Origin: Sphingorhabdus sp. M41
GTDB taxonomy: Bacteria; Pseudomonadota; Alphaproteobacteria; Sphingomonadales; Sphingomonadaceae
Reading direction: 5' to 3'
Length of the DNA: 64,000 bases
Assembly (NCBI RefSeq): GCF_001586275.1
Contig: NZ_CP014545.1
Location: 1,576,501 to 1,640,500 of the forward strand
In this document: positions 9,907 to 19,746 of the stretch, in pieces
How positions within the stretch are numbered: position 1 is the stretch's first letter
How the letters are laid out: each line of letters opens with the position of its first letter
Made by a program: the position numbers and the translations under genes
Notes under the pieces: model-generated
Databases searched by the model: none
The model's input: the letters and a program-made list of their open reading frames with translations, nothing else
Told to the model about the DNA's origin: nothing

Positions 9907-11124
9907 CTAGAAGGCCAAAGGTGCTTCCAATTCTTCCAATGTCCACGGCAGGCCGTGCTCGTTCAGCATTGCCATGAACGGATCGGGATCGAATTCTTCC
10001 ATGTTGAACACGCCGTCGCCCTTCCACTGGCCGGACAGCATCATAGCAGCGCCGATCATCGCCGGAACGCCGGTGGTATAGCTCACGCCCTGATTGCCGG
10101 TTTCCTCGAACGCCGCTTCATGACTGCAGATATTCTTGACGTATAGAGTCTTCTGAACGCCGTCTTTTACACCGGTCGCAATCACCCCGATATTGGTATT
10201 ACCCTTGGTCGTTTCGCCAAGGCTCGCAGGCTCCGGCAATACGGCTTTCAGGAACTGCAGCGGAATGATCTCGCGGCCTTCGTACATCACCGGATCGATC
10301 CGGGTCATGCCGACATTTTGCAGCACTTCGAGATGGGTCAGATAGGCATCGCCAAAGGTCATCCAGAAGCGAATTCGTTGGATTTCCGGGAGATGCGTCT
10401 TCAGCGACTCGATTTCCTCGTGATACATCAGATACATATTCTTAGGGCCAACCGCCTCGAAATCGAATTCCTGCTTCTGCGTCAGCGGCGGACCTTCCAC
10501 CCAGTCGCCATTTTCCCAGTGCCGCGAATTGGCGGTAACTTCCCGGATGTTGATCTCGGGATTGAAATTGGTGGCAAAATGCTGGCCATGATCGCCGCCG
10601 TTGCAATCGAGGATGTCGAGCGTATCGATCCGGTCGAAATGATGCTTCTTCAGCCAGCAGGTGAAGACGCTGGTCACGCCCGGATCAAAGCCGGAGCCGA
10701 GCAGCGCCATGATGCCAGCATCCTTGAACCGGTCCTGATAATCCCACTGCCATTTATACTCGAACTTGGCTTCGTCGCGCGGTTCGTAATTGGCCGTGTC
10801 TAGATAGTCGGTTCCGGTCGCAAGGCAGGCGTCCATGATCGGCAAATCTTGGTAAGGCAGAGCGAGGTTCACCACCAGATCAGGCTTTTCCTGCTTGATC
10901 AGGGCGATTAGCGCCGGAACATCATCAGCATCAATCTGCGCAGTCATGATCGCGACGTCGGTACGCTGCTTGACCGAATCCGCAATCGCTTCGCATTTCG
11001 ACAAAGTGCGGCTGGCCAATAATATCTCGGTAAAAGGCCCGCTGCCCGCCGCTATCAGCTGCGCCATTTTATGCACCGCTACCGAACTGACGCCGCCTGC
11101 GCCGATCACCAATATTTTACCCAT
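9907..11124 (-). CDS. Carboxynorspermidine/carboxyspermidine dehydrogenase (saccharopine dehydrogenase family)
   Basis: NADPH-dependent enzyme expected to condense putrescine or diaminopropane with aspartate semialdehyde to carboxyspermidine or carboxynorspermidine. The Rossmann start ILVIGAGGVSSV follows directly after the ATG at 11124; the frame also reaches a GTG at 11133, but the ATG has GAGTG upstream. The family blocks LLGSGFDPGVTSVF and LDCNGGDHGQHFATNFNPEINIR (split here: the second begins at residue 167 or so) are typical of these enzymes rather than of lysine catabolism. The first gene of a three-gene polyamine operon, its promoter must lie in 11125-11177 opposite the threonine dehydratase gene. 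Confidence 0.93.
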   Translation of the reverse strand: MGKILVIGAGGVSSVAVHKMAQLIAAGSGPFTEILLASRTLSKCEAIADSVKQRTDVAIMTAQIDADDVPALIALIKQEKPDLVVNLALPYQDLPIMDACLATGTDYLDTANYEPRDEAKFEYKWQWDYQDRFKDAGIMALLGSGFDPGVTSVFTCWLKKHHFDRIDTLDILDCNGGDHGQHFATNFNPEINIREVTANSRHWENGDWVEGPPLTQKQEFDFEAVGPKNMYLMYHEEIESLKTHLPEIQRIRFWMTFGDAYLTHLEVLQNVGMTRIDPVMYEGREIIPLQFLKAVLPEPASLGETTKGNTNIGVIATGVKDGVQKTLYVKNICSHEAAFEETGNQGVSYTTGVPAMIGAAMMLSGQWKGDGVFNMEEFDPDPFMAMLNEHGLPWTLEELEAPLAF

Positions 11125-11177
11125 GATTTTCACTCTAAATGTTGGAGAAATTAGAAACCCGCATATAGGGAGAGACT

Positions 11178-12161
11178 ATGACAGAGCAAGACCTGATAGA
11201 CCCCGACCGGCAACCCACTTTGGCCGGAGTGGAGCGAGCAGCGCAAAAAATAGCAGCTATCTTGCCCCCCACGCCGCTGTTGCCTTTACAAATTGACGAC
11301 ACGACGATCTGGTGCAAGGCGGAATGCCTGCAACCGGTCGGCGCGTTCAAGATCCGCGGTGGCTGGCACCGTCTGACCGATCTGACCGAGGATCAGCGCA
11401 AGCGTGGTGTCATCGCATTTTCCAGCGGTAATCACGCTCAGGGCGTGGCATGGGCTGCCCGCAGGCTGCGCGTGCCGGCGACGATCATCATGCCGGAGGA
11501 CGCCCCCAGAGCGAAACTGGAGAATACCAGAGCATTGGGTGCCAGGGTGATCACCTATGACCGGATGAGCGGCAATCGCGAGCAACTGGCCGCTGATATG
11601 GCGCAGGAAACCGGCGCCGTGGTGGTCCCCAGTTTCGATGATCCGTGGATCGTCGAAGGGCAGGGCAGTTGCGGAGTAGAAATACGCGAGCAAATGCTGG
11701 CGCGAACCGGATACCAGCCGGATCAATTGGTCATCTGTTGCGGCGGTGGCGGTCTTGCGAGCGGCACGGCTCTCGCCAATCCCGATGCAAAAATCATGGT
11801 CGTCGAACCGGAAGGCTGGGACGACATGAAACGTTCGCTGGAAGGCGGCGCGATCGTGCCGGTAGGGAACAACCCGCCCGCCACCGATTGTGACGCGCTG
11901 CAGACACTGACTGTCGCTCCAATCACGTTCAACATTTTGAAAGACCGCAACGCGACAGGGGTCGCCGTGTCCGCCGCCGAGGTGGATCACGCGATGCGGG
12001 TCGCATTTGAGAAATTGCGTCTGGTCGTCGAACCGGGCGGCGCCGTTGCGCTGGCTGCCATTCTTGCCGGTAAGGTTGGGCTGACCGATCGGACCGCCAT
12101 CACCCTGTCCGGTGGCAATGTCGACCGTCAGCGGTTCGCGGACATCATCGCGGATGGCTAG
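11178..12161 (+). CDS. Threonine/serine dehydratase (PLP fold type II)
   Basis: A 327-residue catabolic-type threonine or serine dehydratase, giving 2-oxobutanoate or pyruvate plus ammonia. PLP Lys lies in GAFKIRGG near residue 58, the Asn/Ser cofactor loop in SSGNHAQGVA near 83, and the phosphate-binding glycine loop in CCGGGGLASG near 190. There is no C-terminal ACT domain, so it is not the isoleucine-regulated IlvA form. It is divergent from the polyamine operon with 53 bases between the starts. Serine racemase or a related beta-lyase cannot be excluded from the sequence alone. Confidence 0.88.
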   Translation: MTEQDLIDPDRQPTLAGVERAAQKIAAILPPTPLLPLQIDDTTIWCKAECLQPVGAFKIRGGWHRLTDLTEDQRKRGVIAFSSGNHAQGVAWAARRLRVPATIIMPEDAPRAKLENTRALGARVITYDRMSGNREQLAADMAQETGAVVVPSFDDPWIVEGQGSCGVEIREQMLARTGYQPDQLVICCGGGGLASGTALANPDAKIMVVEPEGWDDMKRSLEGGAIVPVGNNPPATDCDALQTLTVAPITFNILKDRNATGVAVSAAEVDHAMRVAFEKLRLVVEPGGAVALAAILAGKVGLTDRTAITLSGGNVDRQRFADIIADG

Positions 12162-12495
12162 GGGCTGATTCTTCTTTCCTACACCGAACCTGATGACATA
12201 TCTTCTGGAGTTTCTGATTCAGGCTCTTTGACAATTTGGATAGATGATAGCGGCGCAGCCCGTCCGCGCGCGAAGCCATCCGAATTTTGATGCAGATCTG
12301 GAAGGTTACACTCGACAACAAGCGCCGAAACAAAAATGGCAGGAATTCTGCGGACTGGGGCCAAAGGTCACAGAAAAGAAAAGCGCGCGCTTGTGTAAAG
12401 TTCTGGCGGATTTTTATCGCGCGGCGAAAACAGTGAACATCAATCGGGAAATTGGCTCGATAATTTAACTGAAATGCGGAAAACCGATCCGGAAA
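12162..12495. other. Convergent spacer without a recognised gene
   Basis: 334 bases lie between the ends of the dehydratase gene and hemA. Only short open frames occur (74 codons on plus from 12244, 62 and 61 codons on minus). None has a good ribosome site or recognisable family, and no strong hairpin with a T-run was found. It is A+T-richer than its neighbours towards the right end. Confidence 0.5.
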
Positions 12496-13716
12496 TTAGG
12501 CGGCGATCGCCCGTTCGAGATCCATCCGGCTCCAGATTTCCACCAGCGCCTTGGTCAGGTCAACCATCATCGCCTCGCTATGCGCCGGTCCGGGCGTGAA
12601 GCGCAGGCGTTCAGTGCCGCGCGGTACGGTCGGATAATTAATAGGTTGCACATAGACGCCATATTCGGCGAGCAATATGTCGCTGATTTTCTTGGCCTTG
12701 ACCGGATCGCCCACCTGTAGCGGCACGATATGTGTCGAGGAGTCCATCACTGGCAGGCCCGCCTCGGCAAACAGGTCCTTGAGCTTCTGCGCAGCGGCCT
12801 GTTGACCATCGCGTTCCGCGCTCGACTGCTTAAGGTGACGAATGCTGGCCAGTGCGCCCGCTACAAGCACGGGAGACAGGCTGGTGGTGAAGATGAAACC
12901 GGGGGCATAGGACCGGATAACGTCGACGATCTTCTGGTCAGCGGTGATATAGCCACCCATGACGCCAACGGCCTTGGCCAATGTTCCCTCGATGATCGTG
13001 ATCCGCTCGGCGGCCTTGTCACGTTCGGAAATACCGCCACCGCGCTTGCCGTACATGCCGACGGCGTGAACTTCGTCGCAATAGGTGAGGGCGTTATATT
13101 TGTCGGCGAGATCGCAAATGGCGTGCAATGGCGCGACATCCCCGTCCATCGAGTAGATGCTCTCAAAGGCGATGAGCTTGGGCACTTCCGGATCTTCGGC
13201 GGCGAGCAATTCCTCCAAATGTTCCAGGTCATTGTGCCGGAAAACCCGTTTCTCGCAGCCGCTGTTCTTGATCCCGGCAATCATCGAGGCATGGTTGAGC
13301 TCGTCGGAAAAAATGATGCAGCCCGGCAGAATCTTGGTCAGCGTTGATAGCGTCGCTTCGTTCGATACATAGCCCGACGTGAACAGCAATGCACCGGATT
13401 TGCCGTGCCAGTCGGCCAGCTCCCGTTCCAGCTGAATGTGATAGTGGGTGTTGCCGCCAATATTGCGCGTTCCGCCAGAACCGGCGCCGACATCGTGCAA
13501 GGCATCTTCCATCGCAGCGATAACATCGGGATGCTGGCCCATCGCCAGATAGTCGTTCGAGCACCACACAGTAACAGGTTGCGGACCATTATGATGCGCG
13601 AAACAGCGGGCATTCGGGAACGAACCCTTGTTGCGCAAAATATCGATGAATACCCGATAGCGGCCTTCGGCATGAAGCCGGTCAATCGCTTGCGAAAAAA
13701 TCTTATCGTAGTCCAC
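12496..13716 (-). CDS. hemA: 5-aminolevulinate synthase
   Basis: Condenses glycine and succinyl-CoA to 5-aminolevulinate, the alphaproteobacterial first step of heme synthesis. The 406-residue protein has the ALAS N-terminus [11 protein letters not shown], the glycine-rich [14 protein letters not shown] near residue 75, the PLP-contact stretch DELNHASMI near 138 and the Schiff-base Lys in [12 protein letters not shown] near residue 245. The C-terminal [16 protein letters not shown] is the family's closing block. It is a single gene facing away from murI. Succinyl-CoA from the methylmalonyl pathway encoded in this window could feed it. Confidence 0.96.
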   Translation of the reverse strand: MDYDKIFSQAIDRLHAEGRYRVFIDILRNKGSFPNARCFAHHNGPQPVTVWCSNDYLAMGQHPDVIAAMEDALHDVGAGSGGTRNIGGNTHYHIQLERELADWHGKSGALLFTSGYVSNEATLSTLTKILPGCIIFSDELNHASMIAGIKNSGCEKRVFRHNDLEHLEELLAAEDPEVPKLIAFESIYSMDGDVAPLHAICDLADKYNALTYCDEVHAVGMYGKRGGGISERDKAAERITIIEGTLAKAVGVMGGYITADQKIVDVIRSYAPGFIFTTSLSPVLVAGALASIRHLKQSSAERDGQQAAAQKLKDLFAEAGLPVMDSSTHIVPLQVGDPVKAKKISDILLAEYGVYVQPINYPTVPRGTERLRFTPGPAHSEAMMVDLTKALVEIWSRMDLERAIAA

Positions 13717-13833
13717 TATGCACCAAATCCTGCGTCAAATCTGTTTCAGCTGTTTTCTGAAAATGGCCTTTAGCGGCCTTTTCTCACAATTTCCAGCGCG
13801 AACCACTCGCAATAAGAGTTGTTCGCCATAGAC

Positions 13834-14646
13834 TTACAGCTTTTCGAACCGTCTGATGCCATATTCCGCAAAGGCTGGGCGATAGGGTTCGATATCGGCA
13901 ATATCGCCTGTTGTAACAAATATGCCGTCTCGTCTTTCGCTGGGCCAAATTGTGTTTTTTGTCAGATAGGCGATCCGGCGAGCGATGCCCTGGGCGCCGT
14001 CGATAAACTGAACAGGTCGTTGTGCCGCTGCGGCCAGTTCGTCCCGAAGCAGCGGGAAATGGGTGCAGGCCATAATGACCGTGTCCATATTTTTGCCTCC
14101 GGCCTGATCGATAAGTCCGAACATGGCTTCTTCGATAACCTGAACGTCTGGTTTTTCTCCGCGCAGCTTGGCCTCAGCGGCATAGACAAGTCCGGGAGCG
14201 GCGTGACGCAGCAAAATCTTATCGGCGGCAAAATCGGAGGCGAGTCGGTCAACATAGGGCTGGCGGATAGTTGCCTTCGTACCGAGAAGACCGATGACGC
14301 CGGTATTGGTCATCTCGCTCGCCGGCTTGATCGCGGGCACGGTTCCGACGACCGGGATATCCAGGGCGGAGCGGACGTGATCGAGAGCGATTGTCGACGC
14401 CGTGTTGCAGGCAATGGTAACCAATTGCGGTTTGTAACGTTCGACCAGACGGCCGAGAAGCGCCGGAACGCGGGCCGCCAATTCGGCTTCGGACTTCATG
14501 CCATAAGGCAGGCCAGCATAATCTGCAGCATAGACGATCGGTGCGTTGGGCAGCAATTTTATCGTCTCGCCCAATACCGACAGGCCCCCAACGCCGGTAT
14601 CGAAAAATAACAAGGGAGGGCATTCGCCATTCTGCGCTTCGGTCAT
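13834..14646 (-). CDS. murI: Glutamate racemase
   Basis: Supplies D-glutamate for peptidoglycan. Two catalytic cysteines are visible: ACNTAS near residue 75 and MACTHFPLL near 190. The N-terminal block FFDTGVGGLSVL and the ADYAGLPYG segment are typical. ATG 14646 gives 270 residues, a normal length; the frame continues upstream to a TTG at 14703, which would add 19 unconserved residues. It is divergently oriented from plsY. Confidence 0.94.
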   Translation of the reverse strand: MTEAQNGECPPLLFFDTGVGGLSVLGETIKLLPNAPIVYAADYAGLPYGMKSEAELAARVPALLGRLVERYKPQLVTIACNTASTIALDHVRSALDIPVVGTVPAIKPASEMTNTGVIGLLGTKATIRQPYVDRLASDFAADKILLRHAAPGLVYAAEAKLRGEKPDVQVIEEAMFGLIDQAGGKNMDTVIMACTHFPLLRDELAAAAQRPVQFIDGAQGIARRIAYLTKNTIWPSERRDGIFVTTGDIADIEPYRPAFAEYGIRRFEKL

Positions 14647-14799
14647 GATTTGCCCATAGCCAGAATAGCATGGCAACGGCAACCGCTTCGGTTCGTCTGA
14701 CAAGCGTTTGGCCTTGGCCGTTTTTTCGGGCGAGATACTTGCTCATCATCCATGGTGAATATAGCGCGAACCGAAATAGGGGTATTTTTAGTGCAATCT

Positions 14800-15393
14800 A
14801 TGTGGATAGAACCAATATTGGCGTTGTTGCTCGGTTATTTGCTGGGCTCGGTCCCGTTTGGGCTTGTGTTGACCCGCCTGTCTGGCGGCGGTGATTTGCG
14901 CCAGACGGGGTCCGGCAACATCGGCGCCACGAACGTATTGCGAACCGGCAACAAGGGACTGGCCGCGCTGACCCTGTTGCTCGACATGGGCAAAGGATAT
15001 GCTGCGGTATTCATTGCATTGCAGATTTCTGGCGGATTGGGTGTTTTGGCTGGGCTGGGTGCCTTTCTGGGTCATCTCTACCCTGTCTGGCTAAAATTCA
15101 ATGGTGGCAAAGGCGTTGCGACCCTGCTGGGTGTTGTTACAGCCTTGATCCCCACGGCGGGATTGATATTTGCGGTCACCTGGCTTGGCTCACTCGCGCT
15201 GTGGCGCTATTCATCAGTTAGCGGAATGCTTGCTGCCATTTCGGTGCCAATAGCGGCCTTCGTATTGGGAGAATATGCAATCATGCCGATGTTCATCGGT
15301 CTGGCTCTGCTGGTATTGTGGAAACACCGCTCCAATATTGAACGATTGATTGCCGGTGAAGAACCGAAAGTCGGAGCGTCAAAAAAGGCTTGA
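14800..15393 (+). CDS. plsY: Acyl-phosphate:glycerol-3-phosphate acyltransferase
   Basis: Inner-membrane enzyme that acylates glycerol-3-phosphate from acyl-phosphate, the first step of phospholipid synthesis. Three family blocks are present: LLGYLLGSVPFG at the first helix, TGSGNIGATNVLRTGNKG near residue 36-53, and FNGGKGVAT near residue 100. About five to seven membrane helices are predicted. ATG 14800 gives 197 residues; in-frame alternatives are GTG 14791 (GGGG ten bases upstream) and ATG 14752. It ends five bases before dprA. Confidence 0.93.
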   Translation: MWIEPILALLLGYLLGSVPFGLVLTRLSGGGDLRQTGSGNIGATNVLRTGNKGLAALTLLLDMGKGYAAVFIALQISGGLGVLAGLGAFLGHLYPVWLKFNGGKGVATLLGVVTALIPTAGLIFAVTWLGSLALWRYSSVSGMLAAISVPIAAFVLGEYAIMPMFIGLALLVLWKHRSNIERLIAGEEPKVGASKKA

Positions 15394-15398
15394 AGTGA

Positions 15399-16517
15399 AT
15401 GGGAGAAAGCCAGGAAGCGTTTGACCGGCTCCGGCTTATCCGATCCGAGAATATCGGACCCGTTACCTACCGTCAGTTGATCCGAAGATTTGGTTCTGCA
15501 GCGCGCGCGCTGGAAGCTATTCCCGATTTGGCGGCGCGTGGCGGCGGACGCTCGCCGCGAATTGCCGGAGCGAGCCAAATTGCATCCGAAATGAAGGCGA
15601 TCCAGGATCTTGGCGCGGGACTGCTCTTTATCGGCGACCCCGCTTATCCGGATTTGCTGGCCGAGCTGGGAAATCCGCCGCCGATATTGCTCTGGCAGGG
15701 GCGACTGGAACTGCTGCAACAGCCGATGGTCGCGATGGTCGGCGCGCGAAATGCGTCCGCTGCTGCCTGCCGCTTTGCCCGTGACCTGGCCAATAATCTG
15801 GTGGAGGCCGGCGTCTCGGTGGTTTCCGGGCTTGCCAGGGGCATCGACACTTCAGCGCACCAAGGCTCGCTGAAAAGGTCAACGATCGCAGTCATTGCAG
15901 GCGGATTGGATGTTTTTTATCCGCCGGAGAATGAAGATATCCAGCGGACAATAGCCGAACACGGATTGTTGCTGGCAGAACAGGCTCCGGGAACGGAACC
16001 GCGCGCGCGCCATTTCCCCTATCGCAACCGGATCATCGCCGGGCTCGCCAGAGGCACGGTGGTCATCGAGGCTGCGCCGCGTTCCGGGTCATTGATCACG
16101 GCAAGACTGGCCGCGGAGGCAGGCCGACAGGTAATGGCGGTTCCCGGCTCTCCACTTGATCCGCGATCCAGGGGTTGCAACATGCTTATCCGGGAAGGGG
16201 CAACCCTGATACAATCGGCGGACGATATATTGGAAATGATCCGCCATTTCGATGATCGGGCGGAATCCGCGAATCCAGGCCAAGAATTGCGGGATGATGG
16301 GGAAAATGCGAACATTCCAGAAATCCGCTGTGTGGATATTGACAACTCGGAACGGACACCGGTGATTGAGTTGCTCAGCGTCACGCCCGTTACGGTCGAT
16401 GAATTGGTCAGACAATCGGGACTGGCCGCGCCTTTGGTGCAATTGGCGCTGCTCGAACTGGAACTCGCCGGTCGGCTGAACCGGCATGCTGGTGCTCGCG
16501 TAAGCCTTTTGAACTGA
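15399..16517 (+). CDS. dprA: DNA-processing protein A
   Basis: Single-stranded DNA-binding RecA loader of natural transformation, present in most bacteria even where competence is unproven. After an N-terminal SAM-like helical region, the Rossmann DprA core carries VSGLARGIDTSAH near residue 140, VIAGGLDVFYPPEN near 165 and FPYRNRIIAGLA near 205. The C-terminal 60 residues form the DprA winged-helix domain (PVTVDELVRQSGLA). It is 372 residues, a normal length, and follows plsY by five bases. Confidence 0.94.
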   Translation: MGESQEAFDRLRLIRSENIGPVTYRQLIRRFGSAARALEAIPDLAARGGGRSPRIAGASQIASEMKAIQDLGAGLLFIGDPAYPDLLAELGNPPPILLWQGRLELLQQPMVAMVGARNASAAACRFARDLANNLVEAGVSVVSGLARGIDTSAHQGSLKRSTIAVIAGGLDVFYPPENEDIQRTIAEHGLLLAEQAPGTEPRARHFPYRNRIIAGLARGTVVIEAAPRSGSLITARLAAEAGRQVMAVPGSPLDPRSRGCNMLIREGATLIQSADDILEMIRHFDDRAESANPGQELRDDGENANIPEIRCVDIDNSERTPVIELLSVTPVTVDELVRQSGLAAPLVQLALLELELAGRLNRHAGARVSLLN

Positions 16518-16640
16518 TCGCTGGTGGACAGGCTAATTTTCAATCGCCATTGACAAAAATCTTCATTCAGGGCCTTGACCTAGACCCAATCCCTGCCACA
16601 GCCTCGCGCGTATACGTGAGAACAGAGAAAATCGGAACAT

Positions 16641-19235
16641 ATGCAGCTAGTTATTGTCGAGTCACCCGCCAAAGCCAAAACCATTGAAAAATATCTGGGA
16701 TCGGATTTCAAGGTATTGGCTTCCTACGGCCATATTCGCGATCTTCCGCCCAAGGATGGATCGGTCGATCCGGACGAGGGTTTTGCCATGACCTGGCAGA
16801 ATTATCCCGACAAGGCGAAGCAGCTCAAAGAGATTACCGCCGAATCAAAAAAAGCAACGCGTTTGATCCTCGCGACCGACCCTGACCGTGAAGGGGAAGC
16901 GATTAGCTGGCACGTTCAGGAAGTGTTGCGGAATAAGAAAGCGCTCCCGGAAAAGGTCGACCGGGTGACCTTCAACGCGATCACCAAGGCTGCGGTTACC
17001 GATGCAATGGCCCATCCGCGGGCGCTCGATGAGGATCTGATCGATGCCTATCGCGCACGCCGGGCGCTCGATTATCTGGTTGGGTTCACCTTGTCACCCG
17101 TACTCTGGCGCAAGCTGCCAGGTGCGAAGTCTGCTGGCCGTGTGCAATCGGTCTCGCTCCGGTTGATCGTCGAACGGGAACGGGAAATCGAGGCATTTAA
17201 GCCACAGGAATATTGGTCTGTCACTGCACAGATGGAGCAGGGCGGCCAGGCGTTTGAAGCGCGGCTGACGGTCCGTGATGGCAAGAAGCTCGGCAAAATG
17301 GATCTGGCCAATGAGGATCAGGCCATGTTGGCCAAAACCGCCGTCGAGAATGGCCTGTTCACGGTTGAATCGATCGAAACCAAACCGCTTACCCGCAATC
17401 CGCCACCTCCATTTACCACTTCGACTTTGCAGCAGGAGGCCGCGCGTAAACTCGGCTATTCCGCCAGTCATACAATGCGTATTGCCCAGCAGCTTTATGA
17501 AGATGGCGCGATCACCTATATGCGTACCGACGGTGTGCAGATGGATGGCAGCGCCATTTCAGCGGCGCGCAAGGCGATCGCCGATCGTTATGACGCAAGC
17601 TATGTCCCGGACAGCCCGCGTATCTACAAGTCCAAGGCCAAGAATGCGCAGGAAGCGCATGAAGCGATTCGCCCGACCAGTTTTACCAAGCGCACCGTCG
17701 GCACCGGCGACCATGCCAAGCTTTATGATCTGATCCTGAAGCGGGCAATGGCCAGCCAGATGGCATCCGCCCGGCTCGAGCGGACCACCGTGGAAATGCT
17801 AGATGGCACTGGGAAGACCGGCCTGCGAGCGAATGGACAAGTGGTAAAATTCGCCGGATTTCTGGCGCTTTACGAAGAAGGCAGGGATGACGACAAAGAC
17901 GAGGACGGCGGATTGCTGCCAGCCATGTCCAAGGGCGATAGCCCGGCCAAAAAAGCCGTCGATGCGATCCAGCATTTTACCCAGCCGCCGCCGCGCTACA
18001 GTGAAGCCAGCCTGGTCAAGAAGATGGAAGAATTGGGCATTGGACGCCCTTCGACCTACGCATCGATCATCAAGACGCTGAAGGATCGCGCCTATGTACG
18101 GATCGAGAAAAACCGCTTCTTTGCAGAGGAAAGCGGGCGGCTGCTGACCGGATTTCTAGAGCGCTTTTTCGACCGTTACGTTGCCTATGATTATACCGCC
18201 GGTCTCGAAGATGAGCTTGATGAAGTCAGCGGCGGTCGCGCCCAATGGCAGGCCATTTTGGAAGCCTTCTGGCATGATTTCAAACCGAAGACGGTTGAAG
18301 TAATGGAGAAATTGCCTTCGGAAGTGACCGCAGAACTTGACACTTTCCTCAGCGATTATCTGTTCCCTGAAAAGGAAGATGGTACGGATCCGCGGCTGTG
18401 CCCGCGTTGCAACGAAGGCAAGCTCGCGCTGCGTGGTGGCCGCTTTGGCGCCTTTGTGGCCTGTTCCAACTACCCGGAATGCAAATTTACCCGGCGTTTC
18501 GCGCAGGGTGGCGGCGCCAATGCCGACGAGGATGAAGGTCCGCAGGAACTGGGTGTCGATCCGGACAGCGATGAAAAAATCACCAAAAAAGTAGGCCGTT
18601 TCGGACCTTATGTCGAAAAAGGGGAGGGCAAAGAAGCCAAGCGATCTTCTATCCCCAAGGATATTCCAGCGGAAGATTTCGGTCTCGAATGGGCCGTGAA
18701 GCTACTGTCCCTTCCCCGCGAAGTCGGCAAGCATCCGGAAACGGGTGAACCCGTGATGGCGCAAATCGGTCGCTATGGTCCCTATCTGAGCCATGACGGC
18801 AAATCGGCGCGCCTTGAAAATACAGCGGAAGTTTTCGAAATCGGCATGAATGCTGCTGTCGCGAAGCTGGCTGATGCCGCGAAAAATGGTGGTGGCCGTG
18901 GTCGCGGCAAGATGGAGCCGCTCAAGATCATGGGCAATCATCCGCGCACCGAATCCGAGATCAAGCTGATGGATGGCCGCTATGGTCCCTATGTCACCGA
19001 TGGCACGACCAATGCCTCATTACCTAAAACGGTCGATAAAGATCAGTTGACTCTGGAAGAAGCCGCTCAGCTTATCGATGATCGTGCGGCTAAAGGTCCA
19101 GCCAAGAAGCGGGCAAAGAAGGCTGCTCCGAAGAAGAAACCTGCGGCCAAGAAAAAACCGGCTACGAAGAAAAAGCCAGCAGCGAAAAAGAAGCCTGCTG
19201 CCAAGAAAACTCCGGCAAAAGCCAAAGCAAAATAA
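16641..19235 (+). CDS. topA: DNA topoisomerase I
   Basis: Type IA topoisomerase relaxing negative supercoils. The Toprim start VIVESPAKAKTIEKYLG and ATDPDREGEAISWH are intact, and the active-site Tyr lies in AITYMRTDG near residue 293. One C4 zinc ribbon remains (CPRCNEGK...CSNYPEC near 580-605). Three further C-terminal modules keep the GRYGPY core but no cysteines. The last 45 residues are a Lys/Ala/Pro tail with repeated KKPA units, as in many alphaproteobacterial TopA proteins. It is followed by a symmetrical hairpin. Total length is 864. Confidence 0.96.
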   Translation: MQLVIVESPAKAKTIEKYLGSDFKVLASYGHIRDLPPKDGSVDPDEGFAMTWQNYPDKAKQLKEITAESKKATRLILATDPDREGEAISWHVQEVLRNKKALPEKVDRVTFNAITKAAVTDAMAHPRALDEDLIDAYRARRALDYLVGFTLSPVLWRKLPGAKSAGRVQSVSLRLIVEREREIEAFKPQEYWSVTAQMEQGGQAFEARLTVRDGKKLGKMDLANEDQAMLAKTAVENGLFTVESIETKPLTRNPPPPFTTSTLQQEAARKLGYSASHTMRIAQQLYEDGAITYMRTDGVQMDGSAISAARKAIADRYDASYVPDSPRIYKSKAKNAQEAHEAIRPTSFTKRTVGTGDHAKLYDLILKRAMASQMASARLERTTVEMLDGTGKTGLRANGQVVKFAGFLALYEEGRDDDKDEDGGLLPAMSKGDSPAKKAVDAIQHFTQPPPRYSEASLVKKMEELGIGRPSTYASIIKTLKDRAYVRIEKNRFFAEESGRLLTGFLERFFDRYVAYDYTAGLEDELDEVSGGRAQWQAILEAFWHDFKPKTVEVMEKLPSEVTAELDTFLSDYLFPEKEDGTDPRLCPRCNEGKLALRGGRFGAFVACSNYPECKFTRRFAQGGGANADEDEGPQELGVDPDSDEKITKKVGRFGPYVEKGEGKEAKRSSIPKDIPAEDFGLEWAVKLLSLPREVGKHPETGEPVMAQIGRYGPYLSHDGKSARLENTAEVFEIGMNAAVAKLADAAKNGGGRGRGKMEPLKIMGNHPRTESEIKLMDGRYGPYVTDGTTNASLPKTVDKDQLTLEEAAQLIDDRAAKGPAKKRAKKAAPKKKPAAKKKPATKKKPAAKKKPAAKKTPAKAKAK

Positions 19236-19243
19236 AGGAAAGC

Positions 19244-19277
19244 TGCACTGGTAGCTCAGTCTTTCGCTACCAGTGCA
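19244..19277. terminator. Bidirectional hairpin between topA and DUF465 gene
   Basis: A perfect 12-base inverted repeat (tgcactggtagc at 19244-19255, gctaccagtgca at 19266-19277) with a 10-base loop lies between two converging genes, eight bases after the topA stop. There is no T-run on either side, so intrinsic termination is likely but not certain; transcript-end protection is the alternative. Confidence 0.6.
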
Positions 19278-19288
19278 CGCATTTGCTC

Positions 19289-19537
19289 TCAGGCCGCTTT
19301 GGCTTTGACAATCATTGCAGCCACCTCGTCCAGAAGTAGCAGGCGCTGTTTTTTCAGATCATCGCTACGCTCGTCGGAAGCGGCTTCAACTTCTGATTCA
19401 ATCCGGTGGATTTCTTTGTTGATGTCATGATAGCGGTCCGAGATTGTTCGGAAATGTGCGTCGGATATCTTCAGTTCATGAAGAGTGGTGCTGTCATCCG
19501 GAAATTCGGAATGGAGATCGTGCAATACGTGGCTCAT
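19289..19537 (-). CDS. DUF465 (YdcH-like) small protein
   Basis: An 82-residue, highly charged, mostly helical protein of the DUF465/YdcH family, whose function is unknown. The family core is readable: an N-terminal hydrophobic helix (HVLHDLHSEFP), a central Y-H-D-I-N-K-E-I-H-R-I-E coiled-coil segment and the closing LKKQRLLLLDEVAAMI block. It converges on topA across the hairpin at 19244-19277. Confidence 0.85.
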   Translation of the reverse strand: MSHVLHDLHSEFPDDSTTLHELKISDAHFRTISDRYHDINKEIHRIESEVEAASDERSDDLKKQRLLLLDEVAAMIVKAKAA

Positions 19538-19746
19538 CTATAATCCTTTGTTGTGATGAATTTTGTTTCTGAAACCGGAGTAGATCCAAGGTTAGGGAAG
19601 CAACCATTGGTCTTGCCACGCGGCGAATATTCGGAATCGAAGTTGCAGGAAATCAGGAAATCTACCTATGGTTCAACCAATTGATCCCCTGCGAAGGAAG
19701 ACGTCTAATGGTTGAAATGCAGACTGAATGTCTGGAAGAAGCCAAA

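Noticed and set aside
12244-12468. 74-codon plus-strand frame in the spacer before hemA
   Set aside because: No convincing ribosome site, no family, and composition like random sequence.
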